Assembly (NCBI RefSeq): GCF_009884975.1
Contig: NZ_CP041970.1
Span: 2,790,001 to 2,854,000 of the forward strand
DNA from: Acinetobacter dispersus
GTDB taxonomy: Bacteria > Pseudomonadota > Gammaproteobacteria > Pseudomonadales > Moraxellaceae
Direction: 5' to 3'
Length of the DNA stretch: 64,000 nucleotides
Shown here: piece after piece, positions 38,032 to 47,621 of the stretch
Layout: every line of letters begins with the position of its first letter
Numbering within the stretch: position 1 is the first letter of the stretch
The notes under the pieces: generated by a model
The model's database searches: none
What the model saw: only the letters and a program-made list of their open reading frames with translations
Told to the model about the DNA's origin: nothing
Translations under genes and position numbers: made by a program

Positions 38032-38844
38032 TTAGAAGGTTTTAGTCAAACTAAATAACACACCCGTGTCATATGGTTTCTTCTGTGCATTGGTCATACC
38101 AGATTTACTGATATTTGTACCAACCACATCAACCTCAGCTAAGATACCAAGGAAGTTATAATTTACACCCAGTTTATAATCAACATAGTTATCGTCCTTG
38201 CCAGGGCCACCAGCAACAACACTTAATGAGTCTGCATTTTTAAGCTTGTTGTAACCGACAGATGCAAGGCCTGTTAAGCCTGTATCAGCAATTGGAGCAG
38301 AATAGCCGAGGTTGAAATACCAAAAATCATCACTTCTACCCCAATAATCTGGCGAATAATTCACACCAACACTTAGAGCGTCGCCAGCAAAAATGGTTTC
38401 AGGGAATGTTAACTTTCCAAATACTTCAGTAAATGCCAAACCTTTTTTACCATTATAAGTATTTGTATAGTTTGACTTAGAACCAATATAACCATAATGG
38501 ATGACACCAACGTCATATACTGGCTTAATTTTATCTGTCAATGCAAAGCTATTGGTAAAACCTAATGTCGCATCAGTTTCAGTAGATACACCAGAGATAC
38601 CAAAATCAACACTCGATCCCCAAAGAGCTAGATAAGCACCTGAAGTATGTGAAAATGTAAAACCACCTTGAATAGCAGGATTATTTGAAGATTGTGTTAC
38701 ACCACGAAAACGGTAGTCTGTTGTAGCAGAGACGTTACCTGATGCTGTTACACCATAAAGTGAAGGCTTATCTTCCGCCATAGCAAAAGTCGAAGTCACT
38801 GCACAAATACTCAACGCGATTGCTTTACATGCAAATTTCATCAT
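38032..38844 (-). CDS. TorF family putative porin (copy 2)
   Basis: A 270-residue outer-membrane protein with signal peptide (to about AMA-23) and the family signature ASGNVSATTDYRFRGVTQSSNNPAIQGGFTFSHTSG; it ends in a Phe (SLTKTF). It starts at ATG 38844, preceded by GGGGGAGA, exactly as in copy 1. An in-frame ATG at 38859 is a shadow. The N-termini are nearly the same (MMKFACKA) and the promoter and leader are shared, while the barrels differ. This points to an old duplication with divergence of the pore. Confidence 0.85.
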   Translation of the reverse strand: MMKFACKAIALSICAVTSTFAMAEDKPSLYGVTASGNVSATTDYRFRGVTQSSNNPAIQGGFTFSHTSGAYLALWGSSVDFGISGVSTETDATLGFTNSFALTDKIKPVYDVGVIHYGYIGSKSNYTNTYNGKKGLAFTEVFGKLTFPETIFAGDALSVGVNYSPDYWGRSDDFWYFNLGYSAPIADTGLTGLASVGYNKLKNADSLSVVAGGPGKDDNYVDYKLGVNYNFLGILAEVDVVGTNISKSGMTNAQKKPYDTGVLFSLTKTF

Positions 38845-39584
38845 ATTGATCTCCCCCATGATGGATATTCGACTGATTTATGTTTTAAATTGCATCGCAA
38901 AGTAATTAGCAATTGCTGTGCCAACTTTATAAAAACTAGGTTAAATCTCGATTTTGTCCCATAAAAGTGCTGAGCTTCTTTCATCTGTGCCTTGGAATTG
39001 ATCTTTATCAAAAACAGATCTGTTTTTTTGAACTATTTAGAAGCGCTATAAAAATAAAGACTATTTATTGCACAAAAAAGAGGCATATCTGTGAAGTAAA
39101 AAAGCAACAAAGTGCTTAAAAGATAAGCATCATGCAGGAAATGTAAGCAGTGTTCCATAAAAGTGCATCAGCAAAAAACTTAAATTCGCCTGAACATCTG
39201 TAACTTTTGGATTGATGAGTCACTGTCATTCGTCGGGATGGTATTTTTTGCAAACCGATACGCTTATTTTTTAAACAAAGAAAAAATAACTCATTAAATA
39301 AAAAGAAAAAATAATGCAATAAATCACATATTTTTATAAAAATAAATCAAAAAATATACAGATTATTTTACAACCAAATTAAATTATTTTAGATATAAAA
39401 ATCATTAGCTTAAATTGAATTTGACGGTTTTTTAAACGAGAAACAAATCATAAAATTATATAAGTATTTTATTTAATATTAATTAAATTATTTTAATAAA
39501 AATCTATCTTTTTTATGCATAACTTATACAATTGGTCAAAATTTCGGTTCTATCCCAAATTTATTTTTTTTAATGAGGCGAGCT
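38845..39584. other. Long AT-rich intergenic region between torF copy 2 and oprD
   Basis: 740 bases with no supported gene. The left end has the torF2 sigma-54 promoter. From about 39200 to 39580 it is almost entirely A and T, with a 13-base repeat AAAGAAAAAATAA at 39277 and 39302. Such DNA often carries nucleoid-protein and regulatory sites for the divergent porin genes. A short ORF at 39116-39319 (minus) looks spurious. Confidence 0.5.
38908..38923 (-). promoter_or_regulatory. Sigma-54 promoter of torF copy 2
   Basis: TGGCACAGCAATTGCT on the minus strand, identical to the copy in front of torF1 and with the correct 10-base GG-GC spacing. It is followed by a shared stretch, GATGCAATTTAAA, and then the ribosome site. 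Confidence 0.8.
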
Positions 39585-40904
39585 ATGCCAAAGGCAAATA
39601 AACTTACTTTAGCGGTTTTGATTAATGCCGCGTTAATTACCTCAACATATGCAAGCGAACAAAGCGAAGCAAAAGGACTTGTTGAAGATGCCAAAGGGGA
39701 TATTTTATTCCGTACTGGTTATTTAAATCGTGACAAGAAAAACTACATTGATCAAAAAGGCGAAGAAATTCTAGTCAAAGACACGAGTTCATATGCCCAA
39801 ACCGCAATGGTAAAACTGGAAACTGGTTTTACTCAAGGTTTAATCGGTTTTGGTGCAGGTGTCATTGGTGATGGTTCTTTTAAATTGGGTTCAAACAATA
39901 ATGCTGGTAACGGCATGATTCCACGCGAACGCTTAAATGGTAAAAACAATACTGGCGATACCTATGATCACTGGGCACGTGGTGGCGGTTTTGTAAAAGC
40001 ACGTATCTCGAATACAACTGTGACCTATGGTACACAAATCTTAGATATCCCTGTTTTAGCAAGTAACACAACACGTTTAGTACCTGAATACTTTGAAGGT
40101 GTTTTGGCAACTAGCCGTGAGATTGATGGTTTGGAGTTAACTGCGGGTAAATTCACCAAAGACCAATACTCTGATCAAATCAATACTGATGGTCGCAAAC
40201 TTGATCGTGCTGTGGTTTGGGGCGCAAAATATAAATTCGATGACAACTTGAATGCCGCTTATTTTGGCTTAGACAGCAAAAATAAGTTGGATCGTCATTA
40301 TATTAATGTGAACTATAAGCAGCCATTGGATAAAGACAGTGGGCTTACTTACGATTTGAGCGCATACCACACCAAGTGGGATGAAAAAGCTACAACGTAT
40401 TCAAGCACGACTGATGATTTATCTAATCGTAAGAATACTATTTGGGCGCTTTCTACGACCTATAACACTGGTCCACACAGCGTGATGTTAGCTTACCAAC
40501 AAAACAATGGTAATACAGGTTATGACTACGGCGAGAACGCTGATGGCGCTCAAAGTATCTATTTACCAAACTCTTACCTATCTGACTTTATTGGTAACAG
40601 TGAAAAATCTGCGCAATTACAATATAACGTCGACTTTGGTGGTTATGGCGTTCCTGGTTTAAGCTGGACGACTGCATTTGTTTATGGTTGGGACATTAAA
40701 GTTAAAAACGTAACGGACAATGCTCAAGAACGTGAATTCTTTAACCAAGTGAAATACACCGTTCAATCTGGTTTTGCCAAAGATGCAAGCTTACGTTTAC
40801 GTCACTCTTATTACCGTGCAAGCGATGCTTATCAAGCGGGTAACTATATCGGTGATACCAACGAATGGCGTATCTGGCTTGATATTCCTGTGAAATTATT
40901 CTAA
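39585..40904 (+). CDS. OprD family outer membrane porin
   Basis: A 439-residue outer-membrane channel of the OprD/Occ type, which takes up amino acids and small carboxylates and in Acinetobacter influences carbapenem entry. A signal peptide ends near YAS-24; the barrel follows, with GFTQGLIGFGAGVIGDGSFK and ending with IWLDIPVKLF. I start at ATG 39585 because GAGGCG stands before it, not at the ATG at 39573, which overlaps that site. It is divergent from torF2 across a long AT-rich region. Confidence 0.87.
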   Translation: MPKANKLTLAVLINAALITSTYASEQSEAKGLVEDAKGDILFRTGYLNRDKKNYIDQKGEEILVKDTSSYAQTAMVKLETGFTQGLIGFGAGVIGDGSFKLGSNNNAGNGMIPRERLNGKNNTGDTYDHWARGGGFVKARISNTTVTYGTQILDIPVLASNTTRLVPEYFEGVLATSREIDGLELTAGKFTKDQYSDQINTDGRKLDRAVVWGAKYKFDDNLNAAYFGLDSKNKLDRHYINVNYKQPLDKDSGLTYDLSAYHTKWDEKATTYSSTTDDLSNRKNTIWALSTTYNTGPHSVMLAYQQNNGNTGYDYGENADGAQSIYLPNSYLSDFIGNSEKSAQLQYNVDFGGYGVPGLSWTTAFVYGWDIKVKNVTDNAQEREFFNQVKYTVQSGFAKDASLRLRHSYYRASDAYQAGNYIGDTNEWRIWLDIPVKLF

Positions 40905-40923
40905 TTCACAGTTGATCAAGCAA

Positions 40924-40958
40924 TAAAAAAACTCCATTCATTTGAATGGAGTTTTTTT
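40924..40958. terminator. Bidirectional terminator between oprD and ppa
   Basis: ACTCCATTC/GAATGGAGT stem (40931-40952) with a 4-base loop, six A before and seven T after. Confidence 0.85.
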
Positions 40959-40960
40959 AT

Positions 40961-40990
40961 GACCAGATTTTAAATTTTTAAAATCTGGTC
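40961..40990. repeat. 30-base near-perfect palindrome
   Basis: Arms GACCAGATTTTAAA (40961-40974) and TTTAAAATCTGGTC (40977-40990) form an inverted repeat immediately after the oprD terminator and 13 bases after the ppa stop. There is no T tract on its own. It may work as a second mRNA-end hairpin for ppa. Confidence 0.6.
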
Positions 40991-41003
40991 GAGCATCTCA
41001 AAG

Positions 41004-41531
41004 TTACTTTTTAGCAGCTTCGATTGCTTTAAGTACTTCAGCTTTCGCAACGTCAGCACCTTCCCAACCACTGATTTTTACCCATTTACCTGGCTCTAAA
41101 TCTTTATAGTGAGCAAAGAAATGCTCAACTTGGCTGATCAATAACGGCGGAAGATCCGTATATTCTTGAACATCTTTATACAATGGAGATAATTTTTCGT
41201 GTGGAACAGCGATCAGTTTCGCATCGATACCACCATCATCTTCCATTTTTAATTTACCTACTGGGCGGCAACGAATCACAGAACCAGCAGCAACAGGATG
41301 TGGAGTTACAACAAGTACGTCTAATGGGTCACCATCTTCAGACAATGTATTTGGTACATAACCGTAGTTTGCTGGGTAGAACATTGCTGTACCCATGAAA
41401 CGGTCTACAAATAACGCATCTGAATCTTTATCGATTTCATATTTGATTGGCGCTGCATTTGCAGGAATTTCGATGATGACATAGATGTCATTAGGTGCGT
41501 CTTTACCCGCAGGAATATTGCTATAACTCAT
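41004..41531 (-). CDS. ppa: Inorganic pyrophosphatase
   Basis: A family I soluble pyrophosphatase of 175 residues that pulls biosynthetic reactions forward by hydrolysing PPi. The metal and substrate residues are in [22 protein letters not shown], including the D-G-D-P-L-D core at about 66-71, plus the late [19 protein letters not shown]. It matches the E. coli enzyme in size. Monocistronic, with terminator hairpins after it. Confidence 0.95.
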   Translation of the reverse strand: MSYSNIPAGKDAPNDIYVIIEIPANAAPIKYEIDKDSDALFVDRFMGTAMFYPANYGYVPNTLSEDGDPLDVLVVTPHPVAAGSVIRCRPVGKLKMEDDGGIDAKLIAVPHEKLSPLYKDVQEYTDLPPLLISQVEHFFAHYKDLEPGKWVKISGWEGADVAKAEVLKAIEAAKK

Positions 41532-41647
41532 ATCAACACTCGTTTAATATTGTGAAGTCAGATGTAAATCGGACAGATTATAACGTGAATACAATGAAAA
41601 TGATGCTAGATATGCAAACAGCTGGAGAATTTTCTATCCAGCCATGC

Positions 41648-42061
41648 TTAAGTCATTTTGATTGTGATCACGAACAGTAAAATTGGACAAAGTAGCGAGA
41701 AAAACCAAATGATTGAACGCAAAGTTGCAAGATTGGCTAAATAACAAACCCCATAAATCACGCGAAATACAACATAGGCCCAGCCCAAGCTAAAAATGAA
41801 TCGCTCTGGTACCACCATATATTCAGCCATCAAAATCGCAGCAATAAACAAAGGTAAACTTTCAAAGCTATTTTGTTGCACGGCATTGGCTCGTGCAGAC
41901 AACCCTGTTGTTTTAGCTAAAAACTCGCGCGGATTTTGATTATCTTTTGCTTGAAAACCACCTTTCGATTTTGCAATCAAGGTAAACACATACGGCAACA
42001 AACATGCGACTATAATCATCAATATAATGCCGCTAATACCTTGCATGCTGAGATCCATCAT
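41648..42061 (-). CDS. MAPEG family membrane protein
   Basis: A 137-residue protein with four membrane helices. It carries the MAPEG pattern: the polar loop NPREFLAKTTGLSARANAVQQNSFESLPLFIAAIL, in which Arg, Asn and Glu match the glutathione-binding residues of the eukaryotic enzymes, and the late YVVFRVIYGVCYLAN. Bacterial members such as YecN are uncharacterised for the most part. It is alone between ppa and a divergent small membrane gene. Confidence 0.8.
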   Translation of the reverse strand: MMDLSMQGISGIILMIIVACLLPYVFTLIAKSKGGFQAKDNQNPREFLAKTTGLSARANAVQQNSFESLPLFIAAILMAEYMVVPERFIFSLGWAYVVFRVIYGVCYLANLATLRSIIWFFSLLCPILLFVITIKMT

Positions 42062-42196
42062 TTGAAGTTCTTCTGATCATGCTATCATAATCTATAATTT
42101 ATTGAACTTTCATTTGTGCTTGTTCTACAAGCGTTTCTTTTACACCACGTTTGTGTGTAAAAGTTGTGTTTTTTCATACAGTTTTAAGGTCAAACT

Positions 42197-42589
42197 ATGC
42201 AGCAGCAAGATCAAAAAGAAATGTTTGATGTTTTGGCACAGCAAAGACAGCATCAACTCTTAGTTGATCGTGTATTGAAAGTCGTACTCCCAATCATGGC
42301 ATTTTTACTCAGTGTGATTTGTGCAAATCTGAATTGGCAGTCGACCTTGGGTACTTTTGTGATCCTCAGCATTGCCTTTTATGCGGTCGGTATTTATCGC
42401 TTAACACTCTGGCATTGGTTGGCGGTCATTGTAATTTATGCTCTTGCCGACAACTATTTTAGTTTTAATGGTATCGATTCAACCCGTTTACGCTTTCAAT
42501 TAGCCACTATGGTGGTGTTTGTCGGCATTGTCGGTATTGGACGACCGTATATCGATCGTTGGCTCATGAAATCAAATAGTACTAAATAA
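42197..42589 (+). CDS. Hypothetical membrane protein
   Basis: A 130-residue protein of unknown function. A charged N-terminal 22 residues rich in Gln precede four predicted membrane helices (about 26-44, 48-66, 70-86 and 103-118), and it ends in a short basic tail. AAGG lies 7 bases before the ATG, and a strong terminator follows, which supports it as a real gene. No family is recognised. Confidence 0.62.
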   Translation: MQQQDQKEMFDVLAQQRQHQLLVDRVLKVVLPIMAFLLSVICANLNWQSTLGTFVILSIAFYAVGIYRLTLWHWLAVIVIYALADNYFSFNGIDSTRLRFQLATMVVFVGIVGIGRPYIDRWLMKSNSTK

Positions 42590-42598
42590 ATCCAAATA

Positions 42599-42627
42599 AA
42601 AAACGCCGCAATTGCGGCGCTTTTTTT
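42599..42627. terminator. Bidirectional terminator before fadD
   Basis: Perfect palindrome CGCCGCAATTGCGGCG (42604-42619) with A run before and seven T after, between two converging genes. Confidence 0.85.
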
Positions 42628-42637
42628 AGCTTTATTC

Positions 42638-44317
42638 TTAAGCTGGTTTACGTAAGTCTTTACGTAAGATTTTACCTACGTTTGACTTCGGTAATTCTTC
42701 CATAAACTCAACATAACGTGGGCACTTATAACCTGTTAGGTTTTGTTTTGCATAAGCAATAATTTCTTCAGTCGTTAAAGAAGGATCTTTTTTCACGATG
42801 AATAATTTTGGCACTTCACCTGATTTTTCATCTGGAACACCAATCGCAGCCACTTCCAATACTTTTGGATGTTTTGCAATCACTTCTTCAATTTCACTTG
42901 GATAAACGTTAAAACCAGATACCAAGATCATGTCTTTTTTACGGTCAACAATCTTCACATAACCACGTGAATCCATCACACCGATATCACCGGTACGGAA
43001 GAAATTATCAGCAGTCATCACTTTGGCAGTTTCATCTGCACGATTCCAATAGCCTTTCATGACTTGAGGGCCACGGATTGAAATTTCACCTTGTTCACCC
43101 AGTGCAACTTCTTTACCGTCATCATCCAAAATTGCAACTTCTGTTAATGGCAATGGAATACCAATCGTGCCACTGAATTCAGTTGTTGCAGGTGGGTTCG
43201 CAGTTGCAACAGGTGAGGTTTCAGACAAACCATAACCTTCAATAATGGTTGTACCTGTGATCTTTTTCCATGCTGCCGCAGTTGAAGGCAATACCGCCAT
43301 ACCACCACCCATCGCCATCTTCAGATTGCTATGGTCAAGTTGTTTGAACTCTTCATTGTTCACTAAAGCATTAAACAATGTGTTTACTGCTGGGAAAAAT
43401 GATGGCTGGTATTTACGTAATTCACCAACCACTGCTGGCAAGTCACGTGGATTTGGAATCAAGATATTGGCTTGACCTTTGTACATACCGTAAAGCGCAC
43501 ATACCATGAACGCAAAGATATGATAAAGCGGCAATGCACAAACAATGCGATCACCTTTCGCGCTGTCAGAAGCACCAAACTTGCTTGAGAAAATTGCTTC
43601 ACACTGAAGTAAGTTTGCAACAAGGTTACGATGCGTCAATTCAGCACCTTTAGAAACACCTGTTGTACCACCCGTGTATTGGAGTACCGCAGTATCACTT
43701 AAGGTTAAGCTTGGACGCTTGTAGTTGCTTGGATTGGCTTTGCTTAATGCAGCATTGAATTTGGTATGCCCTGGGATATTCCACGCTGGAATTTGCTTAC
43801 GTACTTTACGTAAAACAAAGTTGACCAAGGTACCTTTCAATGTACCCAACATGTCACCCACAGAAGCCACCACAACATGCTTCACAGGTGTTTTACCAAT
43901 AATGCTTTGATAAACGCTGGCAAAGTTTTCAATGATTACCAACACTTCAGCACCAGAGTCATTCAATTGATGCTCAAGTTCACGTGCTGTGTACAATGGA
44001 TTCACGTTTACAAGCACTAAACCTGCACGGAATACACCTAAAGCAACCACTGGGTATTGGAAAACGTTCGGCATCATGACCGCAACACGTGATCCTTTAG
44101 CTAGACCTAAGCTCTGTAAATAAGCAGCGAATTTACGGCTAGCGACTTCTAATTCATTAAACGTTAAAACTTTATCCATGAAGATAAAGGCATCACGTGA
44201 ACCAAATTTTTGGAAATTGCGTTCAAAAATATCAACAAGTGAGGTGTTTTCAGCAGGCAGTTCAACTGTTTCTGGAATTCCTGTCTTTTGGTATTCAGCA
44301 AACCAAATCTTTTCCAT
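42638..44317 (-). CDS. fadD: Long-chain fatty acid--CoA ligase FadD
   Basis: A peripheral membrane AMP-forming ligase activating fatty acids for beta-oxidation or lipid use. The 559 residues contain the P-loop-like YTGGTTGVSKGAELTHRN (about 212-229), the adenylation motif GYGLSETSP (about 363-371) and the hinge and FACS motif region ending VGKILRKDLR at the C-terminus. Close in length to E. coli FadD (561). It is monocistronic; no FadR-type operator was identified in the 150 bases upstream. Confidence 0.9.
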   Translation of the reverse strand: MEKIWFAEYQKTGIPETVELPAENTSLVDIFERNFQKFGSRDAFIFMDKVLTFNELEVASRKFAAYLQSLGLAKGSRVAVMMPNVFQYPVVALGVFRAGLVLVNVNPLYTARELEHQLNDSGAEVLVIIENFASVYQSIIGKTPVKHVVVASVGDMLGTLKGTLVNFVLRKVRKQIPAWNIPGHTKFNAALSKANPSNYKRPSLTLSDTAVLQYTGGTTGVSKGAELTHRNLVANLLQCEAIFSSKFGASDSAKGDRIVCALPLYHIFAFMVCALYGMYKGQANILIPNPRDLPAVVGELRKYQPSFFPAVNTLFNALVNNEEFKQLDHSNLKMAMGGGMAVLPSTAAAWKKITGTTIIEGYGLSETSPVATANPPATTEFSGTIGIPLPLTEVAILDDDGKEVALGEQGEISIRGPQVMKGYWNRADETAKVMTADNFFRTGDIGVMDSRGYVKIVDRKKDMILVSGFNVYPSEIEEVIAKHPKVLEVAAIGVPDEKSGEVPKLFIVKKDPSLTTEEIIAYAKQNLTGYKCPRYVEFMEELPKSNVGKILRKDLRKPA

Positions 44318-44471
44318 AATGCCATTATCTCCGAGTGGTAATCCTTAAAATGTAACAACGTTACGTCCATGACAAAACATTTTTTTAACTTTTTGAATTG
44401 CCCTGTCAATCTATTCAAACAATATGAATACATTGTCATATATAACGTATTTGTATCACAGAATACTAGCC

Positions 44472-46691
44472 TTATCTCTGAATGAAGAGTCTATTTGCTT
44501 TTTGATATCCGCGTGGTAAAAGTTGCCCCTTTGTTGCTCTTTTTCCTAGATATTTTTGGAGATCGTCCCCTTTCAGTTTTAGATGCTGTTGTCCTGCAGC
44601 GACTTGGATTATTTCATCTAACGTCAGGGTTGTCATGGATAAAATTTGCTCTTTTTCATCAAGTTGTATCAACTTGTTACCTTTACCTTTATTCAGAACT
44701 GGAAGTTCAGCTAAATCAATAATCAATAAACGTCCTGATGAACTGAGAATCGCGACATGGGTTGCTTGCTGAATTGGAAGCAATGGTAAAGCCGTTGCCT
44801 TATCTGCAACCGTCAAGAATGCCTTACCCGCTTTGGCATTGGTATCCAATTGCGCGGCTTGGGTTTTAAAACCATAACCTTTAGAACTGACCGCAAGTAA
44901 TTCACTATTATCGTCATCAATAAAGACTTGGATAAATGAAACACCACTGGCTGGAGATAGTTTGGAACTGAGCGGCTCTCCTAAGCCACGCGCCGACGGT
45001 AAGCTGCTAATTGGCAAGGCATAACTACGCCCTGTTTCATCCAAGAAGTACACCCGCTGATTGGTTTTACCCACCGCATGACTTAAATACTGGTCCCCCG
45101 CTCGGAAGTTAAGATTAGCAGCATCCACTTCCGCACCTTTAGCAGCACGGACCCATCCAGCTTCTGACAACACCACGGTCACCGCTTCGGCTGGCATTAA
45201 ATCTTGTTCTTTGATCTGTACCGCATCTGCACGGGCAACGATTGGCGAACGGCGATCATCACCAAATTTTTTCGCGTCTTCTTTTAATTCACTGATAATA
45301 AGATTTTTCAATGATTCTGGATTTGCCAATTGCTCACGAATAATGGCAGCTTTGGCTTCCAGTTCTTCTTGCTCACGGCGAATTTCCATTTCTTCAAGCT
45401 TGGCTAAATGGCGAAGCTTGAGTTCTAAAATCGCTTCAGCTTGAATCTCATCAATACCAAAATGCTGCATCAATACAGGTTTTGGCTGGTCTTCTTCACG
45501 AATAATCCGAATCACGGTATCAATATCTAAGTAGGCAATTAAAAGACCTGCCAAGATATGTAAACGCTTTTCAATTTTGGTTAAATGATATTGCAAACGG
45601 CGAGTCACGGTTTGCTTACGAATCTCAATCCACTCTAACAAGATTCGGCGGATCGATTTCACCTGTGGTCGACCATCGGCTCCAATCATGTTCAAGTTGA
45701 CACGGTAGCTTGATTCTAAATCAGTCGTCGCAAACAAGTGACTCATCACCGTTTCTGCATCGACACGATTAGAGCGCAGCACGATCACCAAACGCGTTGG
45801 ATTGCGATGATCAGATTCATCTCGAATATCGGCAACCAGTGGCAACTTCTTGGCAATCATTTGATCAGCAATTTGAGTCACAACTTTTGAACCAGAAACC
45901 TGATAGGGCAATTCGCTAATCACGATTTCATTTTTTTCGACTGTATACACCGCCCGAACACGATAACTACCACGACCTGTGGTTTGAATTTTCAGTAATT
46001 CTTCAGGCGGAGTAATGATTTCAGCTTTGGTCGGTAAATCTGGTGCAGGAATATATTCTGCTAATTTTTCATCGGTGGTTTCAGGATTACGAATCAGCGC
46101 AATCGTGCCTTTCACCACTTCACGCAAGTTATGTGGCGGGATATCGGTTGCCATCCCCACTGCAATACCCGTGGTACCATTCAACAGAATATTGGGAATA
46201 CGTGCAGGTAAGGTGATTGGTTCTTTCATCGAACCATCAAAGTTATCCTGCCATTCGCTGGTGCCCTGCCCAAGCTCACTCAGCAATAATTCACTATAAG
46301 CCGAAAGTTTAGCTTCGGTATAACGCATGGCCGCGAATGATTTTGGATCATCAGGTGAACCCCAGTTGCCCTGACCCTCAACCAGTGGGTAACGATAGCT
46401 AAATGGCTGTGCCATCAATACCATCGCCTCATAACAGGCGTAGTCACCATGTGGATGGTATTTACCAAGTACGTCACCGACGGTACGTGCCGATTTTTTC
46501 GGCTTACCCGTCGATTTCAAGCCCAGCTCACTCATCGCATAGACAATACGACGCTGTACAGGCTTTAAACCATCACTGATATGGGGCAATGCACGATCCA
46601 TAATCACGTACATGGCATAGTTCAAGTAAGCCTGTTCAGTGAATTCGGCTACGGAACGGTTTTCTGTTGCATGATGTGCAAGGCTGGTCAT
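44472..46691 (-). CDS. parC: DNA topoisomerase IV subunit A (ParC)
   Basis: Decatenates daughter chromosomes together with ParE. The 739 residues show the breakage-reunion domain with the catalytic tyrosine Y124 in [11 protein letters not shown], the tower and coiled-coil regions, and a C-terminal domain of beta-pinwheel repeats. The quinolone-determining helix reads [12 protein letters not shown]: Tyr at residue 84 (codon TAC, 46440-46442) where Ser is usual (Ser80 in E. coli numbering); Glu88 is unchanged. The offset of 4 is supported by Y124 against Y120 of E. coli. Confidence 0.95.
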   Translation of the reverse strand: MTSLAHHATENRSVAEFTEQAYLNYAMYVIMDRALPHISDGLKPVQRRIVYAMSELGLKSTGKPKKSARTVGDVLGKYHPHGDYACYEAMVLMAQPFSYRYPLVEGQGNWGSPDDPKSFAAMRYTEAKLSAYSELLLSELGQGTSEWQDNFDGSMKEPITLPARIPNILLNGTTGIAVGMATDIPPHNLREVVKGTIALIRNPETTDEKLAEYIPAPDLPTKAEIITPPEELLKIQTTGRGSYRVRAVYTVEKNEIVISELPYQVSGSKVVTQIADQMIAKKLPLVADIRDESDHRNPTRLVIVLRSNRVDAETVMSHLFATTDLESSYRVNLNMIGADGRPQVKSIRRILLEWIEIRKQTVTRRLQYHLTKIEKRLHILAGLLIAYLDIDTVIRIIREEDQPKPVLMQHFGIDEIQAEAILELKLRHLAKLEEMEIRREQEELEAKAAIIREQLANPESLKNLIISELKEDAKKFGDDRRSPIVARADAVQIKEQDLMPAEAVTVVLSEAGWVRAAKGAEVDAANLNFRAGDQYLSHAVGKTNQRVYFLDETGRSYALPISSLPSARGLGEPLSSKLSPASGVSFIQVFIDDDNSELLAVSSKGYGFKTQAAQLDTNAKAGKAFLTVADKATALPLLPIQQATHVAILSSSGRLLIIDLAELPVLNKGKGNKLIQLDEKEQILSMTTLTLDEIIQVAAGQQHLKLKGDDLQKYLGKRATKGQLLPRGYQKANRLFIQR

Positions 46692-46924
46692 TTCAGCGAG
46701 TCATCCAAAATCATTTATTATCGTCAATGTTTTGTATGCTATGTGGATGCAGGCGTTGTGACAAGCCCTTGTTGTTGTTTAAACGTCAAATGGTGTCTTA
46801 GGATGATTACAAGGCCTCAAAACTTAAACATTCTTCATGATTTATAAGCTGACAAGCGGCATAAAGCCGCTATTCAAGACAATATTTTGCTTTTGTAATA
46901 TATTTTTCTTTGAACTTAGAAATA

Positions 46925-47569
46925 TCAATGCTCATCGGTTGAGGACGCAGACTCGGCATCATCTTCTTTATAAATAAATTTCGGCATTTCCAAACCAAAA
47001 TAAATCGCAATCAAACGTAAGGTAAAGCCAAAGACCAAAGTAAAAATCACAGTAAGATCGTGTGGCAAACCGACTTCCAAGCACACCCAATAACAAATCA
47101 CTGCGACAAAGGAAATACTGGCATAGAGCTCACGACGGAACACCAAAGGTACGTCATTACACAGAATATCGCGCAGAATACCACCTGATACTCCAGTTAA
47201 TACCCCTGCAACAGCAGACACCACAAAGCCATGTCCCATCGACAAAGCAATCTGACAACCAATAATCGTAAAACCAATTAAACCCAAGGCATCCAGTACC
47301 AAGAAGATGTTGCGCAGATGGCGCATCCACTTGGCAATAATAATAGTGACAAAGGCTGCAATACAGGTCAGCACCAAATATTCAGGATGCTTGACCCAGG
47401 TTAAAGGATAATGTCCTAACAGCACATCACGTACCGAACCACCGCCTAAGGCAGTGACACAGGCAATCAGCACCACACCAAACCAGTCCATACTACGTCG
47501 GCCCGCTGACAAAGCACCAGTCATCGCTTCCGCAGTAATGGCAATAATATAAATTACGGTGAGTAACAT
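46925..47569 (-). CDS. Trimeric intracellular cation channel (TRIC / UPF0126) family protein
   Basis: A 214-residue inner-membrane protein with seven helices in two related halves. The paired glycine motifs ALGGGSVRDVLLG (about 40-52) and GVSGGILRDILCND (about 125-138) define the family, which includes E. coli YicG and prokaryotic TRIC potassium-type channels. The acidic, Ser-rich C-terminal tail (DDAESASSTDEH) is cytoplasmic. Physiological ion and role are unproven. Confidence 0.87.
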   Translation of the reverse strand: MLLTVIYIIAITAEAMTGALSAGRRSMDWFGVVLIACVTALGGGSVRDVLLGHYPLTWVKHPEYLVLTCIAAFVTIIIAKWMRHLRNIFLVLDALGLIGFTIIGCQIALSMGHGFVVSAVAGVLTGVSGGILRDILCNDVPLVFRRELYASISFVAVICYWVCLEVGLPHDLTVIFTLVFGFTLRLIAIYFGLEMPKFIYKEDDAESASSTDEH

Positions 47570-47621
47570 CTGCCTACATCCCTAAATCAGGCGTAAAAGT
47601 GTGCGCTATTCTAAGACAAAC

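Noticed and set aside
39116..39319. 67-codon minus-strand frame in the AT-rich region before oprD
   Set aside because: Phe/Leu-rich product expected from AT-rich DNA by chance; no ribosome site.
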